DNA of 64,000 nucleotides from Alphaproteobacteria bacterium (GTDB lineage: Bacteria > Pseudomonadota > Alphaproteobacteria > Micavibrionales > Micavibrionaceae): NCBI GenBank assembly GCA_018000295.1, contig JAGNKE010000001.1, positions 62,001 to 126,000 of the forward strand, given 5' to 3'. Numbering within the stretch: position 1 is the first letter of the stretch; every line of letters starts with the position of its first letter. Position numbers and translations under genes: made by a program. Shown piece after piece: positions 54,415-62,902 of this stretch. The notes beneath the pieces are model-generated. The model was given only the letters and a program-made list of their open reading frames with translations, searched no databases and was not told the DNA's origin.

Positions 54415-54438
54415 ATTATTTCGTGTGAGGAAACTACC

Positions 54439-56625
54439 ATGCTTGAAGCGCAAAGCCTAGACGGGATTGCGCCGGAAACGGAGCTCGCAGGCACTGCAAG
54501 GCGTATAAGGCTTTGGATATTGGAGCAGATTGCGCTCCAGAAAGACCGGGCCGCACTCTGGCTGCCTGTGCTTCTCGGGTTGGGAATTGGGATATATTTC
54601 GCCCTTCCGGAAGAGCCACCGCTCGTTTTAGGATTATTTACGTGGGTACTGATGGCCGCGGTTCTGGCCGCAATATGGCCTTACCGCTTCGGCAAGAAGG
54701 GGCGGAAGCTCTATTTTGGTATTATAATTATGCTTCTGCCTCTCACAGGCTTTGCCGCCGCACAGATACGCACCCATAAGGCTTTCACCCCGATGATCGA
54801 AAGAAAAATCGGCCCGGTGACGCTCACAGGCACAATCCGCTCGGTCGAGAAGCTGCCGGGGAAAAAGGGCAGCCGGGTTGTTCTGGACGGACTAAGAATT
54901 GAAGATATTGAACCTTCAAAAACGCCCCGTCTGGTCCGTCTGCAACTCCGACAGGATTCGGATATCCGTGTCGGTCAGAAAATCAGCGCACTCGCCGAGC
55001 TAACCCCGCCCTCGGCCCCCGTATACCCGGGAGGATACGATTTCCGTCGATCCTTTTATTTTCAGGGGATCGGCGCCGTAGGCTTTATCTACCGCGCCCC
55101 GGAAATTCTGGCGCAGCCCACACAAGGACTCTGGAATATCGAAGGCCTCAGGCAATCGATTGCCGGCGTATTATGGCGCGAATTACCAGCGGAACAGGCC
55201 GCAATCGTCTCCGCCCTGACCATCGGCCAGCAAAAGGGGATACCCGAAAAGGACGAAGAAGACCTGCGGGATGCCGGATTGGCCCACCTTTTGGCGATTT
55301 CCGGTATGAATATCAGCTTCGTGGCCGGCTTGATCTTTTTCCTCACACGCCTCCTTCTCGCTGCCAGCCCTGTTCTGGCACTAAAGTTCCCAATCAAGAA
55401 AATAGCCGCCACGCTCTCATTCGCAGGCGCAGTTTTTTATATGATGCTATCAGGCGCTGAAGTCCCCGTGCAAAGGGCGGTGCTGATGACGGGAATCGTC
55501 ATCCTCGCGATCATCATGGACCGCACGCCCATATCCTTGCGCCTCGTCTCCTTTTCTGCCTTCGTCATTCTGCTCGTCTCTCCTGAAAGCCTCATTTCAG
55601 CCAGCTTCCAGATGTCGTTCGGAGCCGTCATAGCCCTTGTGGCATTCTATGAAGGCACCGAGCAATTCTGGATCAGATCATACAGGGATGCTGGCCCTTT
55701 GCGCCGCATCGCTCTATATTTTATCGGGGTCTGCCTCTCCAGCCTGATCGCCAGCACGGCCACGGCGCCCTTTGCGGCCTATCATTTCCAGCAATTCCCG
55801 ACCTATGGCCTGCTCGCTAACCTGATGGCCGTCCCCCTCATGGGCTTTTTAATAATGCCCGCAGGTCTGGCCGCCTTCATTCTGATGCCCTTCGGTCTGT
55901 CATACTGGCCTCTTCAACTGATGGCGCTGGGAGTGAATTGGACGATGGACATCGCCCGGTGGACGGCCGGGTTACCCGGCGCAGTGTTGAATTTGGAATC
56001 TTGGCCGTTCGAAACCTTTATGGCCTTCGTTTTCGCAGGACTGCTCATCTGCCTCTGGAAAGGGCAAGGAAAGACCCTGTCCATCGTTTTTGCTGCAGCA
56101 GGGATATTCGCACTGCTCCCACACTCGCCGCCGGATATTCTGGTCTCGGAGACGGGCAAGTTGATCGCCTATCTGGGCGCAGACGGTCAGATTCACGTCA
56201 ATTCGAAACGCACGGAAAAATTCGTTCTGGAGAATTGGGAGCGGCAGGCGGGCCTGCCCGAAGGTTCAAGCATTCCCTTTCCAAAATCCACTTCCTCCAA
56301 ACAGGCAACGGAAGACTCAGCCCTACTATGCGACACACAGGCGTGCCGGATCACGGTGAAAGCAAAGAATATATCACTTGTGAGTGATCCCTATGCACTA
56401 CCATTTGAATGTGCCTGGGCGGATATTCTGATTGTAGCTCAGGAACCGATAACAGAAGAAGACTGCCGCTCATCCGTAAAAATCGACAGGTTCACCCTCT
56501 GGCGCGAAGGCGCACAGGCAGTGTGGATCGACGACGGGCAAAAGACAATAAAAACCCTGAGTACTTATATGATGACAGGGAAACGCCCGTGGAGCATCCG
56601 CCGTGAGCAACCCTCTCGCAACTAA
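54439..56625 (+). CDS. comEC: ComEC/Rec2 family DNA-uptake channel protein
   Basis: Inner-membrane protein family that moves single-stranded DNA into the cytoplasm in competent cells. 728 residues: two N-terminal helices, a DUF4131 OB-like periplasmic domain (about 90-190), then the competence domain with many helices, including [24 protein letters not shown] and the [14 protein letters not shown] motif. The C-terminal 170 residues keep the alphaproteobacterial shape but show no HxHxDH metallo-beta-lactamase motif. ATG 54439 has GAGG about nine bases upstream. Convergent with lexA, overlapping by four bases. Confidence 0.92.
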   Translation: MLEAQSLDGIAPETELAGTARRIRLWILEQIALQKDRAALWLPVLLGLGIGIYFALPEEPPLVLGLFTWVLMAAVLAAIWPYRFGKKGRKLYFGIIIMLLPLTGFAAAQIRTHKAFTPMIERKIGPVTLTGTIRSVEKLPGKKGSRVVLDGLRIEDIEPSKTPRLVRLQLRQDSDIRVGQKISALAELTPPSAPVYPGGYDFRRSFYFQGIGAVGFIYRAPEILAQPTQGLWNIEGLRQSIAGVLWRELPAEQAAIVSALTIGQQKGIPEKDEEDLRDAGLAHLLAISGMNISFVAGLIFFLTRLLLAASPVLALKFPIKKIAATLSFAGAVFYMMLSGAEVPVQRAVLMTGIVILAIIMDRTPISLRLVSFSAFVILLVSPESLISASFQMSFGAVIALVAFYEGTEQFWIRSYRDAGPLRRIALYFIGVCLSSLIASTATAPFAAYHFQQFPTYGLLANLMAVPLMGFLIMPAGLAAFILMPFGLSYWPLQLMALGVNWTMDIARWTAGLPGAVLNLESWPFETFMAFVFAGLLICLWKGQGKTLSIVFAAAGIFALLPHSPPDILVSETGKLIAYLGADGQIHVNSKRTEKFVLENWERQAGLPEGSSIPFPKSTSSKQATEDSALLCDTQACRITVKAKNISLVSDPYALPFECAWADILIVAQEPITEEDCRSSVKIDRFTLWREGAQAVWIDDGQKTIKTLSTYMMTGKRPWSIRREQPSRN

Positions 56626-57290
56626 TCATAGCGCCGGATGAGGTGCGCCAGCCGTCCCTGGATTTTCACCCGGTCGGTTTCCAGCACGCGCGGTTCGTAA
56701 TTCTCATTCTCCGGCTCCAGAACGATCTTCCGTCCGGCCCGACGCAATCGCTTGAGTGTCGCCTCATGGTCATCGACCAGAGCCACGACGATTGTGCCGT
56801 TCTCGGCCGTATCGCAGCGCCGGATGATAACGGTATCGCCATCGAAGATACCGGCATTGACCATCGAATCGCCCTCGATGGTCAGGGCGTAGTGATCCCC
56901 GCGCCCCAAAAACCCGGAAGGCAGGGAAAAGCTGTGTCCCTCATCCCTGATCGCCTCAATCGGTGTTCCGGCGGCAATTTTTCCGAAAAGCGGAACCTCG
57001 TCGAAAAAGGGCACGGCAGCCGTTGGCAAGCGGCCAGAGGATTTCTTTGAAGTCGCAGTGGGCTTCTGACCGATCCCTTCAGGAAGGCGTTTGATTTCTA
57101 GCGCCCGCGCCCGGTGCGGCAGCCGTTCGATAAAGCCGCGTTCGACCAGAGCGGAAATCAGCCGATGAATCCCCGATTTCGATTTCAGCCCCAGCGCTTC
57201 CTTCATCTCCTCGAAGGACGGCGGCACATCGTCCTTCCGCATCTTGTCATGGATAAAGTAAAGCAGATCGCGTTGTTTTTGTGTCAGCAT
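56622..57290 (-). CDS. lexA: SOS repressor LexA
   Basis: Repressor of the DNA-damage response with self-cleaving S24 peptidase domain. The winged-helix N-terminal domain is residues 1-70; the cleavage site is Ala107-Gly108 in GKIAAGTP; catalytic Ser142 is in EGDSMVNAG and Lys180 in EATLKRL. 222 residues from ATG 57290; the longer open frame upstream covers the promoter. The DNA-binding helix and the SOS box upstream agree with the alphaproteobacterial type. Confidence 0.97.
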   Translation of the reverse strand: MLTQKQRDLLYFIHDKMRKDDVPPSFEEMKEALGLKSKSGIHRLISALVERGFIERLPHRARALEIKRLPEGIGQKPTATSKKSSGRLPTAAVPFFDEVPLFGKIAAGTPIEAIRDEGHSFSLPSGFLGRGDHYALTIEGDSMVNAGIFDGDTVIIRRCDTAENGTIVVALVDDHEATLKRLRRAGRKIVLEPENENYEPRVLETDRVKIQGRLAHLIRRYD

Positions 57291-57358
57291 ATGAAATCCC
57301 TCTGATGAAGCGCCAAAAACCGGAAATTTTCTCCGAATCGCGCCTTTATACACTATTT

Positions 57359-57373
57359 GTTCTACTTTAGTTC
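57359..57373. promoter_or_regulatory. LexA (SOS) box
   Basis: GTTC-TACTTTA-GTTC is an exact alphaproteobacterial LexA box (GTTC-N7-GTTC). It lies 69 bases upstream of the lexA ATG; TTTATA at 57345-57350 reads TATAAA on the minus strand and is the likely -10, so the box covers the -35/spacer region. Indicates autorepression of lexA. Confidence 0.85.
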
Positions 57374-57398
57374 ACGTTCCGTGTCAAACCACAAACGC

Positions 57399-58178
57399 TC
57401 ATCGACCCAGCAAGCTGAGCGTGGCCGCGGCGATATCCGGCTCCCGCATCAGGCTTTCGCCGACCAGAAACCCGCGGTACCCAACGGCATGAAGCCGCTT
57501 GATCGTATCGTGCGTCCCAATCCCGCTCTCCGAGATTTTATAAACGGAGGAGGGCAGCCGTAACGCCAGATCAAACGATGTATCCACCTCCACCTCCAGC
57601 GTTTTCAGATTACGGTTATTCACGCCGATCATCATCGGATCAAGCCGCAACGCCCGCTCCAACTCCTCCAGATTATGAACTTCGACAAGAATATCCATCC
57701 GCAAATCAAGAGCCGTTTCATAAAAACGCCGCGCCTCAGGATCGCTCAATGCGGCCATGATAAGCAGAATACAGTCTGCCCCCAGCGCTCGCGACTCGTA
57801 AATCTGATATTCGTCGATAATGAAATCCTTCCGCAGGACAGGAAGGCTCAGAGCCTCCTTGATGGCCACCAGATAATCGTCATGCCCCTGAAAGTAAGGC
57901 TCGTCAGTGAGGACAGACAGGCAACTGGCCCCGGCCTCTTTATAGGCTTTGGCAATCACAACCGGATCGAAATCCTCGCGGATGACGCCCCGGCTCGGGC
58001 TGGCTTTCTTGACCTCGGCGATCAGCGCCGGCCCCTCGGCCATCATAAGCCGACACAAAAAGCCCGAGGGCAGGGGCTTGTCCGCAATCTTGTATCGCAG
58101 ATCATCCAGAGAATAATAGGATTTGCGGTCCCGCACATGGGCGCGCTTGCGTTCGCAGATTTCTTCAAGCGTGTTCAC
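57399..58178 (-). CDS. trpC: indole-3-glycerol phosphate synthase
   Basis: Converts CdRP to indole-glycerol phosphate in tryptophan synthesis. TIM-barrel motifs: PALIAEVKKASPSRGVI with the catalytic lysine, PVLRKDFIIDEYQIYESRALGADCILLI, GVNNRNLKTLEVE and SESGIGTHDTI. 259 residues, single-function (no TrpF fusion). GTG start overlapping trpD by four bases. The SOS box and lexA promoter follow its stop. Confidence 0.96.
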   Translation of the reverse strand: MNTLEEICERKRAHVRDRKSYYSLDDLRYKIADKPLPSGFLCRLMMAEGPALIAEVKKASPSRGVIREDFDPVVIAKAYKEAGASCLSVLTDEPYFQGHDDYLVAIKEALSLPVLRKDFIIDEYQIYESRALGADCILLIMAALSDPEARRFYETALDLRMDILVEVHNLEELERALRLDPMMIGVNNRNLKTLEVEVDTSFDLALRLPSSVYKISESGIGTHDTIKRLHAVGYRGFLVGESLMREPDIAAATLSLLGR

Positions 58179-59215
58179 GAAGCTGCCTTCTTTGTCCCAA
58201 TAATTGTAAAGCTCTTGTAGGCCTCAAACAACGATAAGGCCTTTCCTGAGTCAATGATGCCAGCAGCAAAGCGAGCCGCTTCTTTGTAAGCCCCCGAAGG
58301 ATATTTTCCAGAAATAATCAGAACGGCGGCCGTATTGGCCAGAACGATGTCACGGTAAGCGCCAACCTGACCCTTAAGGACAGACAAAAGCGCCTGGGCA
58401 TTGACAGCGGCATCGCCCCCTTTCAGCAATTCAGGATCGGAACGTGTCAATCCGAAATGCTCAGGCGTCAGAACCTCCTCGCGTATAATCCCATTCTCAA
58501 GCTTGGCGACGTAAGTCCTTTCGCAAACGGTAATCTCGTCCATTCCGTCCGCGCCATGAACGACCCACGCACAGTCGGTGCCAAGCCGTTGCAATGTTTC
58601 CGCCATCGGCATAAGCCATCGGCGGTCATAAACACCGATCAGCTGCCGCCGCGTTCCCGCCGGATTGGCCAGCGGGCCGAGAAGGTTGAAAATCGTACGG
58701 ACGCCTAGAGCCTTGCGTACAGCAATCACGTGCTTGACCGCCTCATGGTGACGCGGCGCCATGAGGAACGCAAAGCCAAAATCTTTCAGAGCCTGTTCAA
58801 GCCTATTGTAGGGAACATCAAGATTGACCCCCAGTGCCTCCAGCACATCCGCAGCCCCCGATTTAGAACTGGCCGCACGGTTGCCATGCTTGGCAACGGG
58901 AACACCGCAAGCCGCGGCAACAAGAGCAACGGCCGTTGAAATATTATAGGTGCCGGAATGATCCCCGCCCGTCCCGCAACAATCGACCGCGCTCTCGGGC
59001 GCGGAAATCGTCAGAGCCTTCGCCCGCATGACCTGCGCCGCTCCAGAAATTTCCTGCACGGTCTCTCCGCGAACGGCCAGCCCCATGAGAAGCGCAGCAA
59101 TTTCGGCTTCGCTGCACTTCCCCTCCATGACCAGACTCATAGCCTCGATCATCTCGTGCTCGCTCAACGGATGCTGAGTTTGAATTTTTTTAAGATAAGG
59201 CTGCAGTAGTGGCAT
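58175..59215 (-). CDS. trpD: anthranilate phosphoribosyltransferase
   Basis: Joins PRPP to anthranilate. The PRPP-binding VDCCGTGGDHSGTYNISTAVALVAAACGVPVAKHGNRAASSKSGAADVLEALGV stretch, at residues 80-135, is intact. 346 residues, not fused to TrpG. The ATG overlaps the trpG stop (TGATG). Confidence 0.97.
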   Translation of the reverse strand: MPLLQPYLKKIQTQHPLSEHEMIEAMSLVMEGKCSEAEIAALLMGLAVRGETVQEISGAAQVMRAKALTISAPESAVDCCGTGGDHSGTYNISTAVALVAAACGVPVAKHGNRAASSKSGAADVLEALGVNLDVPYNRLEQALKDFGFAFLMAPRHHEAVKHVIAVRKALGVRTIFNLLGPLANPAGTRRQLIGVYDRRWLMPMAETLQRLGTDCAWVVHGADGMDEITVCERTYVAKLENGIIREEVLTPEHFGLTRSDPELLKGGDAAVNAQALLSVLKGQVGAYRDIVLANTAAVLIISGKYPSGAYKEAARFAAGIIDSGKALSLFEAYKSFTIIGTKKAAS

Positions 59216-59790
59216 CAGCGCACCAATTCCAAAAAATTCTTCAAAAGATCGTGGCCGTGCGAAGTGGCGATGCTCTCCGGGTGAAACTGGACACCGTGAA
59301 TGGCTTTTGTTTTATGCGATAGACCCATAATCAGCCCATCCTCGGTTTCAGCGGTTATCGCCAGACACTCGGGCAGACTTTCCTTTTCCGCAATAAGGGA
59401 ATGATAGCGGGTGACATCGAAGGGCGAGGGCAGTCCCTTGAACACCGTCTGCCCCTGATGACGGATTGCGGAAATTTTCCCGTGCATCGGCTTAGGGGCG
59501 CGGACGACCTTGCCACCGAACGCCTGCGCCATGGCCTGAAGTCCAAGGCAGACGCCAAAGAGAGGGATATCTGTTTCTGCTGTTTGCCGTATCAGTTCCA
59601 GGCAGATTCCCGCATGATCGGGGTCGCTCGGTCCGGGGGAAATCACGAGGGCATCCGGCTGCTCATCCAGAACCTCTTGAACGGTCTTCTGATCGTTCCG
59701 ATAAACACGCGCCTGCGCCTTCAAATCCCCGAAATACTGCACGAGGTTGTAGGTAAAACTGTCGTAATTGTCGATCAGAGTAATATTCAT
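59215..59790 (-). CDS. trpG: anthranilate synthase glutaminase component
   Basis: Glutamine amidotransferase partner of TrpE. Nucleophile motif FGVCLGLQAMAQ and the His-Glu pair in GVQFHPES are visible; N-terminal LIDNYDSFTYNLVQYFGDL is typical. 191 residues from ATG 59790; upstream codons in frame lack the family pattern. May also serve PabB if no separate pabA exists. First gene of trpG-trpD-trpC. Confidence 0.95.
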   Translation of the reverse strand: MNITLIDNYDSFTYNLVQYFGDLKAQARVYRNDQKTVQEVLDEQPDALVISPGPSDPDHAGICLELIRQTAETDIPLFGVCLGLQAMAQAFGGKVVRAPKPMHGKISAIRHQGQTVFKGLPSPFDVTRYHSLIAEKESLPECLAITAETEDGLIMGLSHKTKAIHGVQFHPESIATSHGHDLLKNFLELVR

Positions 59791-59880
59791 GCGACTTTTA
59801 TGGCGCTCCACGCCAGAAAATGCAAGCTGGATGCTCAAATCCCGCATTGTCCGACAAGGGAATCAGGGTATTCTTGACCC

Positions 59881-61389
59881 ATGAGATTTGTGAAACCCAA
59901 GGCCGACCCCTCCAAAACGCTGGCGATTATTCTCATCGGCGCCTGCCTGATGCTCTTGGTCGATCTCTTCGTGCTGGACGGCAAAAGCGTCATCTGGCCT
60001 CCAAAGCCCCGCAAGGAAATATCGAAAGAAGAAATCGCCAGAATCAAGGATCAGCATAGCAAGTATCTGGATCAAGGCATTTTGGCTCCAGCCGCAGCGT
60101 CGCCGCATGATCAGTTTATAAAGCAGGTAAACCTAGAACCGCAGAAATCGGGGGGAAGCGATGCCATCGCCGCCTTGCCCTACGAGGAATTTTATTACAA
60201 CACCCCGTCTCTGGCGCTAGACGAAATCGCCCCAGCCGCCGGAGAACCAGCAACAGAAATAGAGACACAGCAGGAAACCCATCCGCCGGACCCTTATTTC
60301 AAGACCGAACTTCAGCCTTTCGTTGACGAGGATATCAGGGAAAGTGCACCGCCGGATATGGTCCAGCCAGAACCAGAGAAACAGGCAAAAACGCCTGAAC
60401 CAGAGGAAATAACGTCAAAGCAAAAAACTGTACCTTTAAAGCTTGCCGCCGCCCCACAGGCTAAGGAATTGAGCACCTTGCCTGCAGCCGTGCCTCCTCA
60501 AAAAACAAAAACTTCTATTAAAAGCGGCACGGTCGTCATCATCATCGACGATATGGGCCTCAGCGCCCATAGCCGTGAAGTCGAAAATCTGCCCGGTCCT
60601 CTGACGCTGGCCTATTTGCCCTATGCGGAGGGACTGCCGGCCCGCACCGCCTACGCCAAAAGGCGGGGCCACGAATTGATGGTCCATATGCCCATGCAGC
60701 CGCAAAATGAAAATATCGACGGCGGCCCGACCCTTCTGAGGGGCGATCAGGGTGAGGATAAATTCAGAAGTCTCCTCCGCTATAATCTCGCAAGGTTCGA
60801 CGGGTTTGTCGGGGTGAATAACCATATGGGCAGCAAACTGACGACAAACCGCAAGGCCATGAAAATCGTCATGGAGGAACTGCGGAGGAGGGGGCTGTAT
60901 TTCATCGACTCCAAGACAATCGGGTCTTCGATAGCCGCGCAGGTTGCCAGTGAAGCAGGATTGAAATTCGCCGAACGCGATATTTTCCTCGACCACGAAA
61001 TTTCCCTATCCTTTGTCAGAAGCGCCCTGAAAAAAGTTGAGATCACGGCAAGACAGAAGGGCTATGCCATAGCCATCGGCCACCCGCACGAAGTCACAAT
61101 ACAGGCCTTGCGGGAATGGTTGCCAACCTTAAACACGAAGGGCTTGACGCTCCGCCCGGCTAGCGCGGTTGTTCATTATGGTTCTTCGGCCGTTCAGGTG
61201 GCGCATAGCGTACAGGATCAGGCCACGGAGGCGAACAGTACCGACCCAGCAGAGGAAAAACCCGAAAGTGGCCTTCAAGCCGATAATCTGCAACCGCAGC
61301 CCCCTTCATCGGAAATCTTGTCTTCTCCGGGACCGGAAAGCCGATCGGGGTTCATGATTAAGGAAGACGGATCGATCATTATCCCTTGA
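59881..61389 (+). CDS. divergent polysaccharide deacetylase family protein
   Basis: A membrane-anchored protein with one helix (residues 14-31), then a long Pro/Glu/Gln-rich periplasmic linker to about 210, and a C-terminal divergent polysaccharide deacetylase domain (PF04748-type). Metal-site residues are visible: Asp223-Asp224 in VVIIIDDMG, His269 in VHMPMQP and His315 in GVNNHMGS; AIAIGHPHE carries a further histidine pair. The linker suggests it reaches peptidoglycan. Family function is poorly known. Inserted on the plus strand between trpG and trpE; overlaps the end of trpE by 11 bases. Confidence 0.85.
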   Translation: MRFVKPKADPSKTLAIILIGACLMLLVDLFVLDGKSVIWPPKPRKEISKEEIARIKDQHSKYLDQGILAPAAASPHDQFIKQVNLEPQKSGGSDAIAALPYEEFYYNTPSLALDEIAPAAGEPATEIETQQETHPPDPYFKTELQPFVDEDIRESAPPDMVQPEPEKQAKTPEPEEITSKQKTVPLKLAAAPQAKELSTLPAAVPPQKTKTSIKSGTVVIIIDDMGLSAHSREVENLPGPLTLAYLPYAEGLPARTAYAKRRGHELMVHMPMQPQNENIDGGPTLLRGDQGEDKFRSLLRYNLARFDGFVGVNNHMGSKLTTNRKAMKIVMEELRRRGLYFIDSKTIGSSIAAQVASEAGLKFAERDIFLDHEISLSFVRSALKKVEITARQKGYAIAIGHPHEVTIQALREWLPTLNTKGLTLRPASAVVHYGSSAVQVAHSVQDQATEANSTDPAEEKPESGLQADNLQPQPPSSEILSSPGPESRSGFMIKEDGSIIIP

Positions 61390-62902
61390 ATTTTTCGATC
61401 GCCAGCTCGGCAGCGCGGATAATCGCCCGTGCCTTGTTATGACATTCCTGATTTTCGGATTCCGGATCGCTGTCCGCCACCACGCCGCCCCCGGCCTGAA
61501 CATAAACCGTGCCATCTTTAACAAGCGCAGTCCGCAAAGCAATGCAGGTATCAAGGGTCTTCCCTGAGAAGTATCCGACACCTCCGGCATAAAACCCGCG
61601 GCGTGTGGGCTCCAACGCGTCGATGATTTCCATCGCACGGATTTTGGGTGCGCCGCTCACCGTTCCTGCGGGAAAGCCGGCAAAAAGCGCATCGACGATA
61701 TCAAGATCGCCCCGCAATTTGCCCTCAACGTTGGAAACGATATGCATCACATGGGAATAAAGCTCAACTACAAATTGCTCGGTAACTTTCACAGTTCCGA
61801 TCTCCCCCACGCGCCCCACATCGTTGCGCCCAAGATCGAGAAGCATCAGATGCTCGGCCCGCTCCTTTGGATCGGCTAGCAAATCCTCCGCCAGAGCCTT
61901 ATCTTCTTCAGGAGTTTCCCCGCGCTTACGCGTCCCGGCGATAGGGCGGATGGTCACGGTGTCATCCCGCACACGGACGAGTATTTCCGGGCTCGACCCG
62001 ACAAGCGCAAAGTCTTCCAACTGCAAATGAAAAAGAAAGGGCGAAGGGTTAAGGCTCCGCAGGCTCCTGTAAAGCTCGAAGGGAGGCAGATCGAACGGGG
62101 CGGTAAAACGCTGAGACGGCACGACCTGAAAGATTTCCCCGGCGTTGATATATTCGATCGCCTTCCGCACAACCGCCCTGTAGTCCTCTGCCTCGAAATT
62201 AGAACGAACGGGCAAGGGTGTATCCAAGCCCGAACGATGCATAATCAGTTTATTGTCCAGAGGCTGAATAAGTTTCTCATGAACCCGCTGCAGCCGGGAA
62301 TGGGCCTCGTGATAAACCTCTTCTGCGCTACGTTTGGAATTACCCGCGTGCTCGAACACAGACGTCACCAGACAGATTTTGTGCTTCACGTTATCGAAGA
62401 TGGCCAGAACCGTGGGCCGGATCAGAAGACTCTCAGGAATGTTCAGTTCATCGGGATTTTCATCGGGAATGTTTTCGATAAGGCGGATCATGTCATAGCC
62501 GACATACCCGAACAGTCCGAAAGCGCACATCGGCGGCAGATCGGAAGGAATGTCAGGAATAACACTGGCAGCTATCGTCTCACGTAGGGAAACTAGAGGC
62601 GCAACAGCGCTTTTGACCCACTCGCCCTTGTCAGACTTGATTTCAACCTGCCCCCGCGAACACCGCCAGAATAAGTCGGGATCCAGACCGATAATCGAAT
62701 AACGCCCGAGCTTCTCTCCCCCCTCAACGGATTCGAAAAGAAAGGAATAAGAGCTTTCCCCGCAAAGCTTCAGATAGGCTGAGACAGGGGTTTCGAGGTC
62801 AGAGGAAAACGAAGAACTTAGGACTTGCGGTAAGTTTAAGGAAAAAGATGAAAGAAACTGTTTATTTAATTTCGCAGTCATCAATTCAGGCATGAAAATC
62901 AC
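61379..62902 (-). CDS. trpE: anthranilate synthase component I
   Basis: Chorismate to anthranilate, using ammonia from TrpG; usually feedback-inhibited by tryptophan. LETPVSAYLKL near residue 37 includes part of the Trp site; the chorismate domain has IRPIAGTRKRGETPEEDKALAEDLLADPKERAEHLML, GRNDVGRV and FPAGTVSGAPKIRAMEIID. 507 residues from GTG 62902, which overlaps the foldase stop by four bases (GTGA); ATGs at 62893 and 62881 are alternatives. Separated from trpGDC by the deacetylase gene. Confidence 0.96.
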   Translation of the reverse strand: MIFMPELMTAKLNKQFLSSFSLNLPQVLSSSFSSDLETPVSAYLKLCGESSYSFLFESVEGGEKLGRYSIIGLDPDLFWRCSRGQVEIKSDKGEWVKSAVAPLVSLRETIAASVIPDIPSDLPPMCAFGLFGYVGYDMIRLIENIPDENPDELNIPESLLIRPTVLAIFDNVKHKICLVTSVFEHAGNSKRSAEEVYHEAHSRLQRVHEKLIQPLDNKLIMHRSGLDTPLPVRSNFEAEDYRAVVRKAIEYINAGEIFQVVPSQRFTAPFDLPPFELYRSLRSLNPSPFLFHLQLEDFALVGSSPEILVRVRDDTVTIRPIAGTRKRGETPEEDKALAEDLLADPKERAEHLMLLDLGRNDVGRVGEIGTVKVTEQFVVELYSHVMHIVSNVEGKLRGDLDIVDALFAGFPAGTVSGAPKIRAMEIIDALEPTRRGFYAGGVGYFSGKTLDTCIALRTALVKDGTVYVQAGGGVVADSDPESENQECHNKARAIIRAAELAIEKFKG

